A DNA stretch of 64,000 nucleotides from Argopecten irradians (lineage: Eukaryota > Mollusca > Bivalvia > Pectinida > Pectinidae). The notes beneath the pieces were generated by a model. It was not told the DNA's origin and ran no database searches. It saw only the letters and a program-made list of their open reading frames with translations. Both the position numbers and the translations under genes were made by a program. Shown one piece after another: positions 22,290 to 35,390 of the stretch. Position 1 is the first letter of the stretch; every line of letters begins with the position of its first letter. The stretch spans positions 16,927,255 to 16,991,254 of the forward strand of contig NC_091138.1 in assembly GCF_041381155.1 (NCBI RefSeq). The letters are read 5' to 3'.

Positions 22290-25200
22290 CGATCACCTCC
22301 AACATAGAATACCGCCAACATACAACACCACCGAATATATACAACAACACCAATATAGAACACCACCAACAAATAATACCACCAACATACAACACCACCA
22401 ATATACAACACCACCAACATACAACACCACCAACATACAACACCACCAACATACAACACCACCAAAATACAACACCACCAATATACAACACCACCAAAAT
22501 ATAAATTCACCAACGTACAACACTACCAATGTACAACATCGCCAAAATATAATACCACCAACACACAACACCACCCTCATACAACACACCACCAATATAC
22601 AACACCACCAATATACAACACCACCAACATACAACACCACCAACATACAACACCACCAATATACAACACCACCAACATACAACACCACCAACATACAACA
22701 CCACCAATATACAACACCACCAACATACAACACCACCAACATACAACACCACCAACATACAACACCACCAATATACAACACCACCAACATACAACACCAC
22801 CAATATACAACACCACCCAACATACAACACCACCAATATACAACACCACCAATATACAACACCACCAACATACAACACAACCAACATACAACACCACCAA
22901 CATACAACACCACCAACATACAACACCACCAACATACAACACCACCAACATACAACACCACCAATATACAACACCACCAACATACAACACCACCAATATA
23001 CAACACCACCAACATACAACACCACCAACATACAACACCACCAACATACAACACCACCAACATACAACACCACCAACATACAACACCACCAACATACAAC
23101 ACCACCAACATACAACACCACCAACATACAAACCACCAATATACAACACCACCAACATACAACACCACCAACATACAACACCACCAACATACAAACACCA
23201 AATAAACCAACATATACAACACCAACATACAACACACATACAACACCACCAACATACAACACCACCAACATACAACACCACCACAATACAACACCACCAC
23301 ACAATACAACCCACCAAATACAACACCACCAAAATACAACACCACCAACATACAACACCACCAACATACAACACCACCAACATACAACACCACCAACATA
23401 CAACACCACCACATACAACAACCACCAAACAAACCACCAACATACAACACCACCAAATACAACACCACCAACATACAACACCACCAACATACAACACCAC
23501 CAATATACAACACCACCAAATATACAACACCACCAACATACAACACCACCAACATACAACACCACCAACATACAACACCACCAACATACAACACCACCAA
23601 TATACAACACCACCAACATACAACACCACCAATATACAACACCACCAAAATACAACACCACCAATATACAACACCACCAATATACAACACCACCAATATA
23701 CAACACCACCAATATACAACACCACCAACATACAACACCACCAATATACAACACCACCAAAATACAACACCACCAATATACAACACCACCAACATACAAC
23801 ACCACCAATATACAACACCACCAACATACAACACCACCAATATACAACACCACCAACATACAACACCACCAACATACAACACCACCAACATACAACACCA
23901 CCAACATACAACACCACCAACATACAACACCGCCAAAATATAATACCACCAACATACAACACCACCAATATACAATATAAACCAACAACACCACCAAATA
24001 CAACACCACCAAACATACAACACCACCAACATACAACACCACCAATATACAACACCACCAACATACAACACCACCAAAATACAATACCACCAACATACAA
24101 CACCACCAATATACAACACCACCAACATACAACACCCACCAATATACAACACCACCAATATACAACACCACCAATATACAACACCACCAATATACAACAC
24201 CACCAATATACAACACCACCAATATACAACACCACCAACATACAACACCACCAACATACAACACCACCAACATACAACACCACCAATATACAACACCACC
24301 AACATACAACACCACCAACATACAACACCACCAACATACAACACCACCAACATACAACACCACCAACATACAACACCACCAACATACAACACCACCAACA
24401 TACAACACCACCAATATACAACACCACCAACATACAACACCACCAATATACAACACCACCAACATACAACACCACCAACATACAACACCACCAATATACA
24501 ACACCACCAACATACAACACCACCAATATACAACACCACCAACATACAACACCACCAACATACAACACACCACAAATACAATACCACCAACATACAACAC
24601 CACCAAATACAACACCATCCCCCAAATACAACACCACCACAACAATACACAAACACCACCAATATACAACACCACCAATATACAACCACATACAACACCA
24701 CCAATATACAACACCACCAACATACAACACCACCAAATACAATACCACCAACATACAACACCACCACATACAACACCACCAACATAAACACCACAAATAC
24801 ACACCACCACACAACATACAACACCACCAATATACAACACCACCAAATACAACCACCAATATACAAACCACCACAAATACAATACCACCAATATACAACA
24901 CCACCAATATACAACACCACCAACATACAACACCACCAAATAAACACCACCAAATACAACACCCAACAACATACAACACCACCAATATACAACACCACCA
25001 ATATACAACACCACCAACATACAACACCACCAATATACAACACCACCAACATACAACACCACCAATATACAACACCACCAACATACAACACCACCAATAT
25101 ACAACACCACCAAAATACAACACCGCCAATATACAACACCACCAACATACAACACCACCAATATACAACACCACCAACATACAACACCACCAACATACAA

Positions 25201-26445
25201 CACCACCAATATACAACACCACCAAAATACAACACCACCAACATACAACACCACCAACATACAACACCACCAACATACAACACCACCAACATACAACACC
25301 ACCAACATACAACACCACCACATACAACACCACCAAAACAACACCACCAACATACAACACCACCAACATACAACACCACCAACATACACACCACCAACAT
25401 ACAAAACACCAACATACAACACCACCAAATACAACACCACCAATATACAACACCACCAACATACAACACCACCAATATACAACACCACCAACATATACAA
25501 CACCACCAATATACAACACCACCAACATACAACACCACCAAATACAACACCACCAACATACAACACCACCAATATACAACACCACCAACATACAACACCA
25601 CCAACATACAACACCACCAAACCACCAACATACAACACCACCAACATACAACACCACCAACATACAACACCACCAAATACAACCACCAACATACAACACC
25701 ACCAATATACAACACCACCAACATACAACACCACCAAATACAACACCACCAACATACAACACACCAACATACAACACCACCAACATACAACACCACCAAC
25801 ATACAACACCACCAATATAAACACAACCAAATACAACACCACACATACAACACCACCAACATACAACACCACCAACATACAACACCACCAACATAACAAC
25901 ACCACCAACATACAACACCACCAACATACAACACCACCAACATACAACACCACCAACATACAACACCGCCCAATATACAACCACCAACATACAACACCAC
26001 CAACATACAACACCACCAACATACAACACCACCAACATACAACACCACCAACATACAACACCACCAACATACAACACCACCAACATACAACACCACCAAC
26101 ATACAACACCACCAACATACAACACCACCAACATACAACACCACCAACATACAACACCACCAAATACAACACACCAACAACACAACAATACAACACCACC
26201 AACATACAATACACCAACATACAACACCACCAAAATACAACACCGCCAACATACAACACCACCAACATACAACACCACCAACATACAACACCACCAACAT
26301 ACAACACCACCAACATACAACACCGCCAACATACAACACCACGCCAACATACAACACCACCAACATACAACACCGCAAAAATACAACACCACCAACATAC
26401 AACACCGCCAACATAATACAACACCGCCAACATACAACACCGCCA
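22290..26445. repeat. 16-bp minisatellite array, almost G-free on the plus strand, about 250 copies
   Basis: The unit is ACCACCAACATACAAC, with common variants that replace CAACAT by CAATAT or CAAAAT. The plus strand consists almost wholly of A, C and T for over 4 kb. Since 16 is not a multiple of three, all three minus frames cycle through the same sequence and stay open for 1300 or more codons, giving Val/Cys/Trp/Leu-rich peptides that are not genes. Clusters of small deletions occur near 23130-23460, 24560-24960, 25320-25440, 25810-25990 and 26160-26220. Confidence 0.97.
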
Positions 26446-26779
26446 GGATCAGAATTTGCACCTCCCCTAAACTAAACTAATTGGTTCTTTTTTTCTTTGT
26501 ATCGTTTTTTAATTAACAGAAACTTACTGAAAAGAACCATTTGTCATGATTATTTATACTTTTCCGTTATCCATTAGGAACTGATACCGACTATAACACG
26601 TCATATTCAGTAACGTGTTCATTTAGTTTATATTTAATGGAATGTCTGATATCCTCGTATAATATCATACAATTATGTATTTATAGTAACACGGTCTGTA
26701 TTCCGAGTACATGTCTGGAAGTAACAAATAATTCAATAGGGTTCATTGCACTCTGCTATTGTTGGAAAACATCTCACCG

Positions 26780-27029
26780 AAAAGTCTTCTTTAGTAACAG
26801 AATGCGTGGCTCCGCCTCTTCCGTTTTACTGACCAATCAGAGCGACCGCTATAGATAGTTGTGTGAATCACACACAGAACCTATTTGTAAACAGACCTTT
26901 GTATTAGCCGATCCTAACCCCGACAACACAGATTTACAACAATGTGAAGTCTTCTCCGATCGGAAGGAGGCATTTTACAACTGTTTATAACCGAGGATCT
27001 ACTTCTATCGACTCTCCATATCGAATCCG
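26780..27029 (+). promoter_or_regulatory. Putative promoter and non-coding leader exon
   Basis: A CCAAT box (GACCAATCAGAGCG, about 26830) precedes a TATA-like GCTATAGATA, and a strong 5' splice donor, CCG followed by GTAAGTTAG, lies at 27029/27030. This fits a transcription start near 26870 and a 5' UTR exon ending at 27029. A likely receiver is the acceptor at 32773, just before the coding exon at 32791. Inferred, no transcript evidence. Confidence 0.45.
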
Positions 27030-28450
27030 GTAAGTTAGAACTAGTTATAAAGTTTATACCTACTCTCTCTGACCTACATGTACACCTGGTTTACCTGTCT
27101 ATACACCTGCACGGTGAACCAGTATATATATACATGTAGTTACTGCGTGGTCGGAAGTAGCACACGGTATTTACAAAATATGTAGGTGTCTGGAATGATG
27201 GTGACTGTCGCCATTTCAAATGAGATTAAAAAAGTAGCGGTCATATAATGTGGTGAGGTGGTTCGACTGAAGAGACTCGTGAACAGTTGTTACGACAGAG
27301 AAGTCTAACCAATGGCTAACATGTGGAGTATCTTTATGGTCTGATGTAATACCGTCACTACGTACAGGTAAATCCGAACACTTTGACAATCATCAAACCA
27401 ACATACGTAATTTACATGTATATCTGATAAGGATCATTGTATAAACGTTCCGGTATGTATGAATGGGGATGGGGAGGGTGAGAATCTAGCTACAATGTAT
27501 ATATGTATACGTGCGACTGTATCAAATTTCAGCCTCAGGTCTAACGATATGATATGCTTGGCATTTATTAAGTGGATGATGGAATGAAGTGGTCCATTGT
27601 GCTGGACGCGGATAAGATATATACATGTACCTATACACGTACATGTCTCTATGTATATATTACACGGGCTTTGTACATACGCTGTTGTTCAGATCAATTT
27701 AATTACATGTATAAAGTTTGATAGCAGACATCTGGCGAGGTGATGCAGGTTTGTAGTTTATTCAGCTATATGTATACATATGCCTCGCCTTTATTTGTCG
27801 GTTGATAAGTTACTGGGTCAGACATATACCCAGCTATTATAAGGCCCCCGATACTGACAGGCACCAGATGTCGAGTAAGCTCGATTTATAGTTACCGTCC
27901 CGTACCGGAAGAATTCAATGGCAGCATCGATACCCTTACTTCTAGTAAATAAAGTACATCATTGTTATAGATAAGGAGAACATAGATTATTGATACCCAA
28001 AGAATGTCTAAAGTAAATCACAATACTAGATTTCTTTACCTAGCCCCAAACATAACTGTAAATGTCTCAGATCAAATCACCATAGTAGTAAGCATATTTT
28101 TACAGCTAACTAGGGATAGCTCGACCGTATCCAACACACATGGAACGTCTTTAGAGCGATTCCTTCACTAGAAGGAACATAAAGAACTTAAAGCTCCTGA
28201 AACATACTTTTGGTGTAGTAATTGAGAGTTGATGGCTGTTTTGCACGCGAGGATGCCTCTATTTCAACAGAGTTATGCTTTACGTCTCTTGCTATTCATG
28301 TTTGTAGTTAAATTGTAGCAATATATTTATTCGCAGACTAAATATATATAATACACAAGGGATATATATTCAGTAAAACTTGTCTTGATTAAAGACCTCC
28401 CAAGAGGCAGTTAAGACTGGTATTTAAAGCCAAAAATTATTTATGCACAT
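27030..28450. other. Probable intron, no gene recognised
   Basis: No coding exon recognised. The sequence is rich in ACATGTA and ATATAC motifs. Confidence 0.5.
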
Positions 28451-28455
28451 GTCAA

Positions 28456-29645
28456 ATTGTGTTGAGTAAGCACGTTTCTTTAAAACTCGGCGTTAAGACA
28501 CTTCTATAAGTAAGCGCGTATCTTTAAAACTCTGCGTTAAGACACTTCTATAAGTAAGCGCGTATCTTTAAAACTCTGCGGGTTAAGACACTTCTATAAG
28601 TTAAAACGTATCTATTAAACTCGGCGTTAAGACACTTGTATAAATTAACACGTATCTATAAAACTCTGGGTTAAGACACTTTTATAAGTTAACACGTATC
28701 TATAAAACTCGGCGTTACGACACTTCTATAAGTTACCACGTATCTATAAAACTCGGCGTTAAGACACTTCTCTTAATTAACACTTATCTATAAAACTCTG
28801 CGTTAAGACACTTCTATACGTTAAAACGTATCTATAAAACTCGGAGTTAATACCCTTCTATCAGTTAACACGTATGTTTAAAACTCTGGGTTAAGACACT
28901 TCTATAAGTTACCACGTATCTAAAAAAAATCGGCGTTAAGACACTTCCATAGGTCAACACGTATCTATAAAACTCGGCGTTAAGACACTTCTATAAGTTA
29001 ACACGTATCGGTAAAACCAGGGGTTGAGACACTTCTATAAATTAACACGTATCTATAAAACTCTGGGTTAAGACTCTGTATAAGTTACCACGTATCTATA
29101 AAACTCGGCGTGAAGACACTTCTTTAGGTCAACACGTATCTATAAAACTCTGAGTCAAGACTCTTCTATAGGTTAACACGTATCTATAAAATCAGGGGTA
29201 ATGCACTTTCTATAAGTAAGCGCGTATCTTTAAAACTCTGCGGGTTAAGACACTTCTATAAGTTTAAACGTATCTATTAAACTCGGCGTTAAGACACTTC
29301 TATAAGTTAACACTTATCTACAAAACTCGGATGTAAGACACTTCTATAAGTTTACACGTATCTATAAAACTCGGCGTTAAGACTCTTCTTTAGGTTAACA
29401 AGTATCTATAAAACCAGGGGTAAGGCACTTCTATAAGTTAGCACGTTTCTTTATAAACTCTGCGTTAAGACACTTCTATAAGTTTCCATGTATCTTTAAA
29501 ACTTTGGATTAAGACACTTCAATATTTTAACGCTGATATAAAACTCGAGGTAAATACATTTCTATAAGTTAACACGTATCTATAAAACCAGGGGTTGAGA
29601 CACTTCTATAAATTAACACGTATCTATAAAACTCGACGTTAAAGA
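28456..29645. repeat. 44-bp minisatellite array, diverged, about 27 copies
   Basis: The unit contains CACGTATCTATAAAACTC followed by GTTAAGACACTTCTATAAG. Copies differ at many positions, so the array is older or less homogenised than the 42-, 16- and 46-bp arrays nearby. An isolated related unit seems to lie near 31300-31320 (CTATAAAACCCGGGGTTAAG). Confidence 0.92.
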
Positions 29646-29828
29646 TATATGTGCCGTAACTGGCCGAAAATTTGGACATGTTACTTTTTCTTCAATTATC
29701 TATTTAAAACCATAAGTTTTAATGAATAAAGCTGTGAAAATCATACGAATGGACAGACAAACATATATAATGCCTTATAAACGTTAGTTAAGAACAAATA
29801 GGTTATGCACTGTTAAATTCTTGTTTTT

Positions 29829-30590
29829 AGCTCGCCTATTCGGCGTCGGCGTCAGCGTTGGCGTCCCATTTCACCTTAAAGTTTTTGAGCAAGTTTCTGT
29901 TTCGTCAATTGTTTAAGCTTAAGTCATCATAAATGTTAATGATTTCATTTTCCTAATGTGTATAAATGCTGAACGTGATAATACAACCAATTTGAGACCC
30001 TTTAGGGGTTTTTTAGTCTGTTAATTTGTCATATTTCCATGTTAAAGTTTTTGAGCAAGTTTCTATTTTGTCTATTGTACAAGCTTAAGTCATCATAAAT
30101 GTTTATGGTTTTATTTTCCTAATGTTTATGGATGCTGAACGTGATAATACAACCAATTTGGGGCCCTTTAGGGGGTTTTTGAGTCTGTTAATTTGTCATA
30201 TTTCCATGTTAAAGTTTTTGAGCAAGTTTCTATTTTGTCTATTGTTTAAGCTTAAGTCATCATAAATGTTTATGGTTTTATTTTCCTAATGTTTATGGAT
30301 GCTGAACGTGATAATACAACCAATTCGGGGGCCTTTAGGTTTTTTTTGAGTCTGTTAATTTGTCATATTTCCATGTTAAAGTTTTTGAGCAAGTTTCTAT
30401 TTTGTCAATTGTTTAAGCATAAGTCATCATAAATGTTTATGATTTTATTTTCCTAATGTGTATGAATGCTGAACGTGATAATACAACCAATTCGGGTCCC
30501 TTTAGGTTTTTTTTGAGTCTGTTAATTTGTCATATTTCCATATTTAAATAGTAAATACTTGAACATCAACTTCCTCTGAATAGGCGAGCT
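29829..30590. mobile_element. TIR element with internal roughly 160-bp tandem repeat
   Basis: AGCTCGCCTATTC at the left (29829) matches GAATAGGCGAGCT at the right (30578-30590) as a perfect 13-bp inverted repeat. The inside holds a CGTCGGCGTC tract and then about four tandem units of roughly 160 bp with TTTTTGAGCAAGTTTCT, AAGTCATCATAAATG and GCTGAACGTGATAATACAA. There is no ORF of note. It is a non-autonomous element whose interior has expanded as a minisatellite. Confidence 0.8.
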
Positions 30591-30879
30591 TTGCTGTTCT
30601 CCAACAGCTCTTGTTATGCCTTATACATATTTAGATGGAAACATACCTTCAGAAATCATTTATGATACTGTAAAAATGTACAATGAAATTGGGAACAACA
30701 ATATGGCTTCATGGTCTGACCGTATGTATTCATTTCACTACACTGAAGATGTTAATATAATGATTTTTGGCAGTACTGCCAAAAATAATTTTCAACTCTT
30801 TTTTGTAGTTGTAAAATTAAAACCAATGCATCGAAAGTATTGTAATTCTCAAAATGTTGGTAACTTTTGGAGTTGAATA

Positions 30880-31297
30880 ACATATTAAAAGCTCTTCTTG
30901 ATTCGTGACTATGAAAAATACGGCACATAAGCTTTAAGACACTTCCATAATTTAAAGATGATAACCAACATATTAAAAGCTCTTCTTGATTCGTTGTTTG
31001 ATCGTGTATATATGTCTAATTAACAAACAAAAAATCATTTTAATAATTTATTTTGATTTCGGTGCATTCGCAATCAATACTGCATTCCATATAATGATAT
31101 AGTGCCACGAATTTTTTTTCGGGATGCAATTAGTTATTTTTAATATTTTTTATCTTGAAGTAAATTTGGAAGCTCAAACTTTTCAATGATTGTAATGGTG
31201 AAAAGTAAGTAACTTTTGTAACTGAAGAAAAATACTAAATCGCCTGATCCTGTTTTTGATAGAGAAAAATTACCATTTGTCAGTGGTGGAGCATCAT
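30880..31297. repeat. Partial copy of the 56.6-kb inverted-repeat element, with a short direct duplication
   Basis: From about 30998 to 31297 the sequence follows the element at 56572-56936 (shared GGAAGCTCAAACTTTTCAAT-like and AATACTAAATCG stretches) and ends with GTGGTGGAGCATC. The left terminus is missing. Just upstream, ACATATTAAAAGCTCTTC occurs twice (about 30880 and 30970). Confidence 0.7.
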
Positions 31298-32773
31298 TAA
31301 CACTATCTATAAAACCCGGGGTTAAGTCACTGCGCTATTGATGTGTCTATGAAACCTGTCAAACCCAGGTAAGAGTCTGTGAGGTGGACATGGATCCATT
31401 AAACCACGGTATAACCACACAAATGGCACATTTTAATTGAGTTCTTACGCTGTAGACCACAAATAGAACTGTTCATTTAATTGACAGATACAGGGATCGT
31501 GCAATTTAAAAATCTTGTCTTTTGAAATTAGATATCATACGGCATAGATTAATAGTCAAGATATCATTTTCCATTCCTCAAAGTAATGTGTAAGTGTGTA
31601 TGTTTTCGTCCTCGATATTCCAGGGATTACTATCACTGCCCTTGGTAAATCGAGGATGGTTATAAGTTTCCTGTAGCCACATATCCTCGCCATTTTGTTC
31701 TGTTGGCGTGTTAGCTCTACTGCAATGTCATTGTCTTATGAAAGGCCTCAATGTTGGTGAACCATGAATCCCCGACTGTTTTATAATTAACCTATCACAG
31801 TTTACGTGGCTTCTACGTGAAGTTCATTTAAGAGTACTTCTCCATTTCCGCTGGAAGTTCTGTTAAACCGTTCCGTTCCCATGGGTACGGTTCCATCAGC
31901 TGCCGCTAGTATTACAAGGCTGATTTTAAATGCGTTAGTTTTGGTATTCACGAAACTTGCCTTCAGATGCTCCATCGACCTCGGCTTTATGTGTAACATA
32001 CGATTAAAATGCTTGTTATATGTCATCCTTTCGGTACATACAAATATAGGGTATAATTAAAGGCTTCTTTCATATACGAATCAGCCACATCAGTTATGAT
32101 AAAGTAATGCTGCTTTCATAGCTCTGGGATACTGGCTCGTTAGTAAGACTAGAGTAATTAAATCACGACATACAACTATATAGCTAGTATGTAATTACTG
32201 CACACGTGTTGTTGTGATGATTTATTATGTTTGATCATTACCGGACAGAAATTTAGTGCTATATAAGTGTTCTTCAGGGATCAAAGGTCATGGCGTTAGT
32301 ACGTCAAATGTTAGTGCTTCTGACAAGTTGGGACCATTTTATCTTAGATATAATTGCATGCTTCATTTTGATTTAATGGCATTTGAGCTGTTGCATGGAA
32401 TTGATGGCTGTAGGCATGCGTTATGTAATACCTTTAATTAATAGATCACTATGTATATGGGTGCATGTATGTTACCACAGCAACAGTCACCATGTGCGCA
32501 CAGGATACAGTAGAAGATTTTGGCACGCACGTTCACCAGTTAAATCACAGAAATAAGACCCATTTTTCTAAACCAGAACATTTTGTTATAAATTTGAAAT
32601 ACGACACTAGAATGCTTAAATAAACACGACGGATCTGTTATCATCAGTATCAGAATAAAAAATATCTATCAAGTGTATAAAAATGTTAGACACGGCAGCA
32701 GTCGTGTTTCCGCCATTCCGTATAGTTGTACCGGAAATACGTGCTGATACCAGTTTGATTTGTATCTCTGCAG
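31298..32773. other. Non-coding, probable intron or upstream region
   Basis: No gene recognised. At about 31613-31666 CCTCGATATTCCAGGG and ATCGAGGATG lie only about 35 bp apart. This appears to be an internally deleted copy of the 9-bp-TSD transposon family. Confidence 0.5.
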
Positions 32774-32790
32774 GGTGACTGTTGCTGAAG

Positions 32791-33300
32791 ATGTTTGGTT
32801 TGGGGAAAATGTTACAAAGCTGTGGCAGCGGGTGTCGACTGTTATGGAACGACCCGGGGAAACAGACCGAGGGATACGGAACTGTGAGTAAGGACGATGG
32901 TGGACAGGAATCGGACGATCCGTTTGAGTTTGATGACGAGCCAGATTTAATATTCACTCAGCCCTACCCAAAGACAATTTGGTCGGATAACACCATGCAC
33001 TCGCCAATCGTGAAAAATGTTACCGTGTCGGCGAATGGGTCAACTTCTACAGCTGCCAGCAGTATGTTTAATTCACCTATCGTCAAAAAATCGGTCCCTG
33101 TGGTCAAAGACATTTCACCCAGTGAAACCCGAGTCCACACTTCCTCCCAAAAACACTCGCCCATCGTGCAAAATTCTATCGAACGACCTTCACCTAATGT
33201 GGGTGTCCACTCGTCCGTATACACAAAGAAATCCTCGCCAGAACCGAGACGAAAATCAAAGACAGACGAGGCAGTCATACAGATGGTGTCGGTCGTGTGA
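32791..33300 (+). CDS. Unrecognised small protein with SPIV repeats
   Basis: A single coding exon of 169 residues starts at the ATG at 32791. A good splice acceptor (TTGTATCTCTGCAG, ending 32773) lies 17 nt upstream, so a 5' UTR intron is likely; the leader exon at 26.9-27.0 kb is a candidate partner. The start is cysteine-containing (MLQSCGSGCRLLW), then acidic (ESDDPFEFDDEPDL). The rest is Ser/Thr/Pro-rich with three related motifs, HSPIVKN, NSPIVKK and HSPIVQN, at roughly residues 70-135, each a possible proline-directed kinase site. A basic stretch, EPRRKSK, lies near the end. There is no signal peptide or membrane span, and I do not recognise the family. Reality is supported by the acceptor, codon-like composition and internal motif repetition, not by homology. 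Confidence 0.55.
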   Translation: MFGLGKMLQSCGSGCRLLWNDPGKQTEGYGTVSKDDGGQESDDPFEFDDEPDLIFTQPYPKTIWSDNTMHSPIVKNVTVSANGSTSTAASSMFNSPIVKKSVPVVKDISPSETRVHTSSQKHSPIVQNSIERPSPNVGVHSSVYTKKSSPEPRRKSKTDEAVIQMVSVV

Positions 33301-35390
33301 CGGACGAACATTTTCTATCAACACAAACGCCATTCCGAATTGACCACTTCCGGTACATGTAAGATTACTTCCGGTTATAACACTCGAGTAAATTGTGACA
33401 AAATCTCGCCATTTATCGTTGATAAAGTTTTTGTCCAATGGCAGTTGTGAAAAAGAAGATACTATTGTGCGTCCAATTCCCTCGAGCATTCGTTCTGCTA
33501 TCAAAGTCTTTCGATTTAGCGTCGTGACGATTGTAAATATTGGTCACATGCGCAGAATACTCATTGGTGATGTGTGCGAAGGTTAATCAGCAAACTTATA
33601 TTATTGGCTATTGTATAAATTTTAATGCCCAATATAACTTGAGAATTTTATTATAACTCCAGTTTTAAATGTTCTAGTATCTAGTGTGTAAGTGCCTTAT
33701 GGGTAATTTGGGTCACATGGACTTGGGAATACGAGGGTGTCGATATACTAAAACGACGTGAACCAAGTACAAATTAATCCCACCTTCCGGCGTTTGCCAA
33801 AATGTCGCGTTACAATCACCGAAAGGTGTGACTTTTTGACATGAATCGTACGTCATCAACGTCGTTTTGGTATACGGAAATCTTTGTACTATGGCAGTTA
33901 TTGTCGATGTGTATTTGAATCAAAGGGAATCTGAATGTAACATGTTTTACGTTTTGAGGGCATAATTCAGATTGCATACAAATACAATGACGCCTTATTA
34001 CTTAGTAATGAGTACATTGGCGTATCATTTTTATCGAATTTCAGTATCTTGTTACTCAAAACATCTGAAAATGTTTCATGTGGTTCAAAACCACATTGAC
34101 TGCTTCAATGCAATTCTTAAGTTCATGAAAGGAGAGTCAGCTAAGCAATTCGTTATCTTTCCAAATTAACTAACTCTCATGTCTATGTAAATAGGGTCAG
34201 TAGCGTTTTGTGTTGTTCAAATCGCCTTTTATATACAAGATAGATGTTGACATAATATTTGCTATAATATTTCTCCAGATAACGGTTAAATATCACCGTG
34301 TTCTTTTTATTTATGTTTTTATCTAAAGTCATCATAAAAAACACACATTGGAAGCTTTGACGCATCACAACAAAATGATCTGACCAAGTCTAAAATGTGG
34401 TTGTTGGACTAGAGATACACCCGTCTGTTGAGAATATTATTAGGATGGGCTATAATACTGTAGAGCTTAACAATACGTCTGTATAGAATGGTTAAAGAAT
34501 ATATCAAGATGTAGAACTATACATACTGTCCATGGTCATATGGTGGTATACCATGATATCTAGTAATCCATGGGATAATTGTCCTGTACCATAGCATGTA
34601 ATGTTTTCTCTGAACTTGTTTGGTCTGAAATTCGCAATGCATTGGTATAAGTAGGTTTATCGCAAGAGAAAACTAATTGTGAAAAACAATCTTGTAGGAA
34701 AACAATGTTGTAAATGTGATATAGGTCTGTAACAGTTTAATGTACTGTTTGGTGAAATCAGCTTTGTTAAACATTCCTTACTCATTCATTGTCATTAGTT
34801 GGAGCATGGTACAATAGTCAGTCATTGTCTCTTACAGAGTTATCTGCTCTTACTAGTTGGTAGCAGGTGTGACGTTATTAGATTTATGAGTAAAAAATAC
34901 GTCTTTTTTTATCTGAAAAAAAAAAAATGACGTTATATCATACACATGTTCACATGTAAAAATAGCCCACATGGGCAGATAACTCTGTTAGATACAGGTA
35001 CAGAATCATAAAACTTTGATGTGGTATATGCAATTGTGAACTTTTTAGCAGGTTTGCTTTTCTGTGAAATATGGTTATACAATTTTATTGGTGCTTGCTT
35101 TTCTGACTTTAAGTGTGAGTGTACAGATTTAGCTTTGACAGTTAAATTGGTGCTAGAAAAAAAATGATAAAGACAAGCGCTTATCTTACACTAAATAATT
35201 TACAAAATGGACGTCAGACAGACACAACGAGTTTTTAATACACTGATATTTTTACCATAAAATGCAACAAGAGACACATGTTTTACATAAGTCATTTTAA
35301 AGGAAGCAAACAGACGTCGATTCTATATTTTTAATGTTATTATTAAACGATGCCAAAAAATCACACTGATTTTGTTCAACAGTACTAATA
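33301..35390. other. Non-coding region
   Basis: No gene recognised. It probably begins with the 3' UTR of the preceding exon. From about 35170 on, weakly related precursors of the 46-bp satellite unit can be seen (TTACACTAAATAATT, GACGTCAGACAGAC). Confidence 0.5.

Noticed and set aside
22293-26461. Minus-strand frames of about 1300 codons rich in Val, Cys and Trp
   Set aside because: They are the three readings of one 16-bp tandem repeat with no stop codons; no gene structure or non-repeat sequence supports them.
30616-30876. 86-codon frame after the TIR element
   Set aside because: No recognisable motif, no splice support and AT-rich composition like its surroundings.
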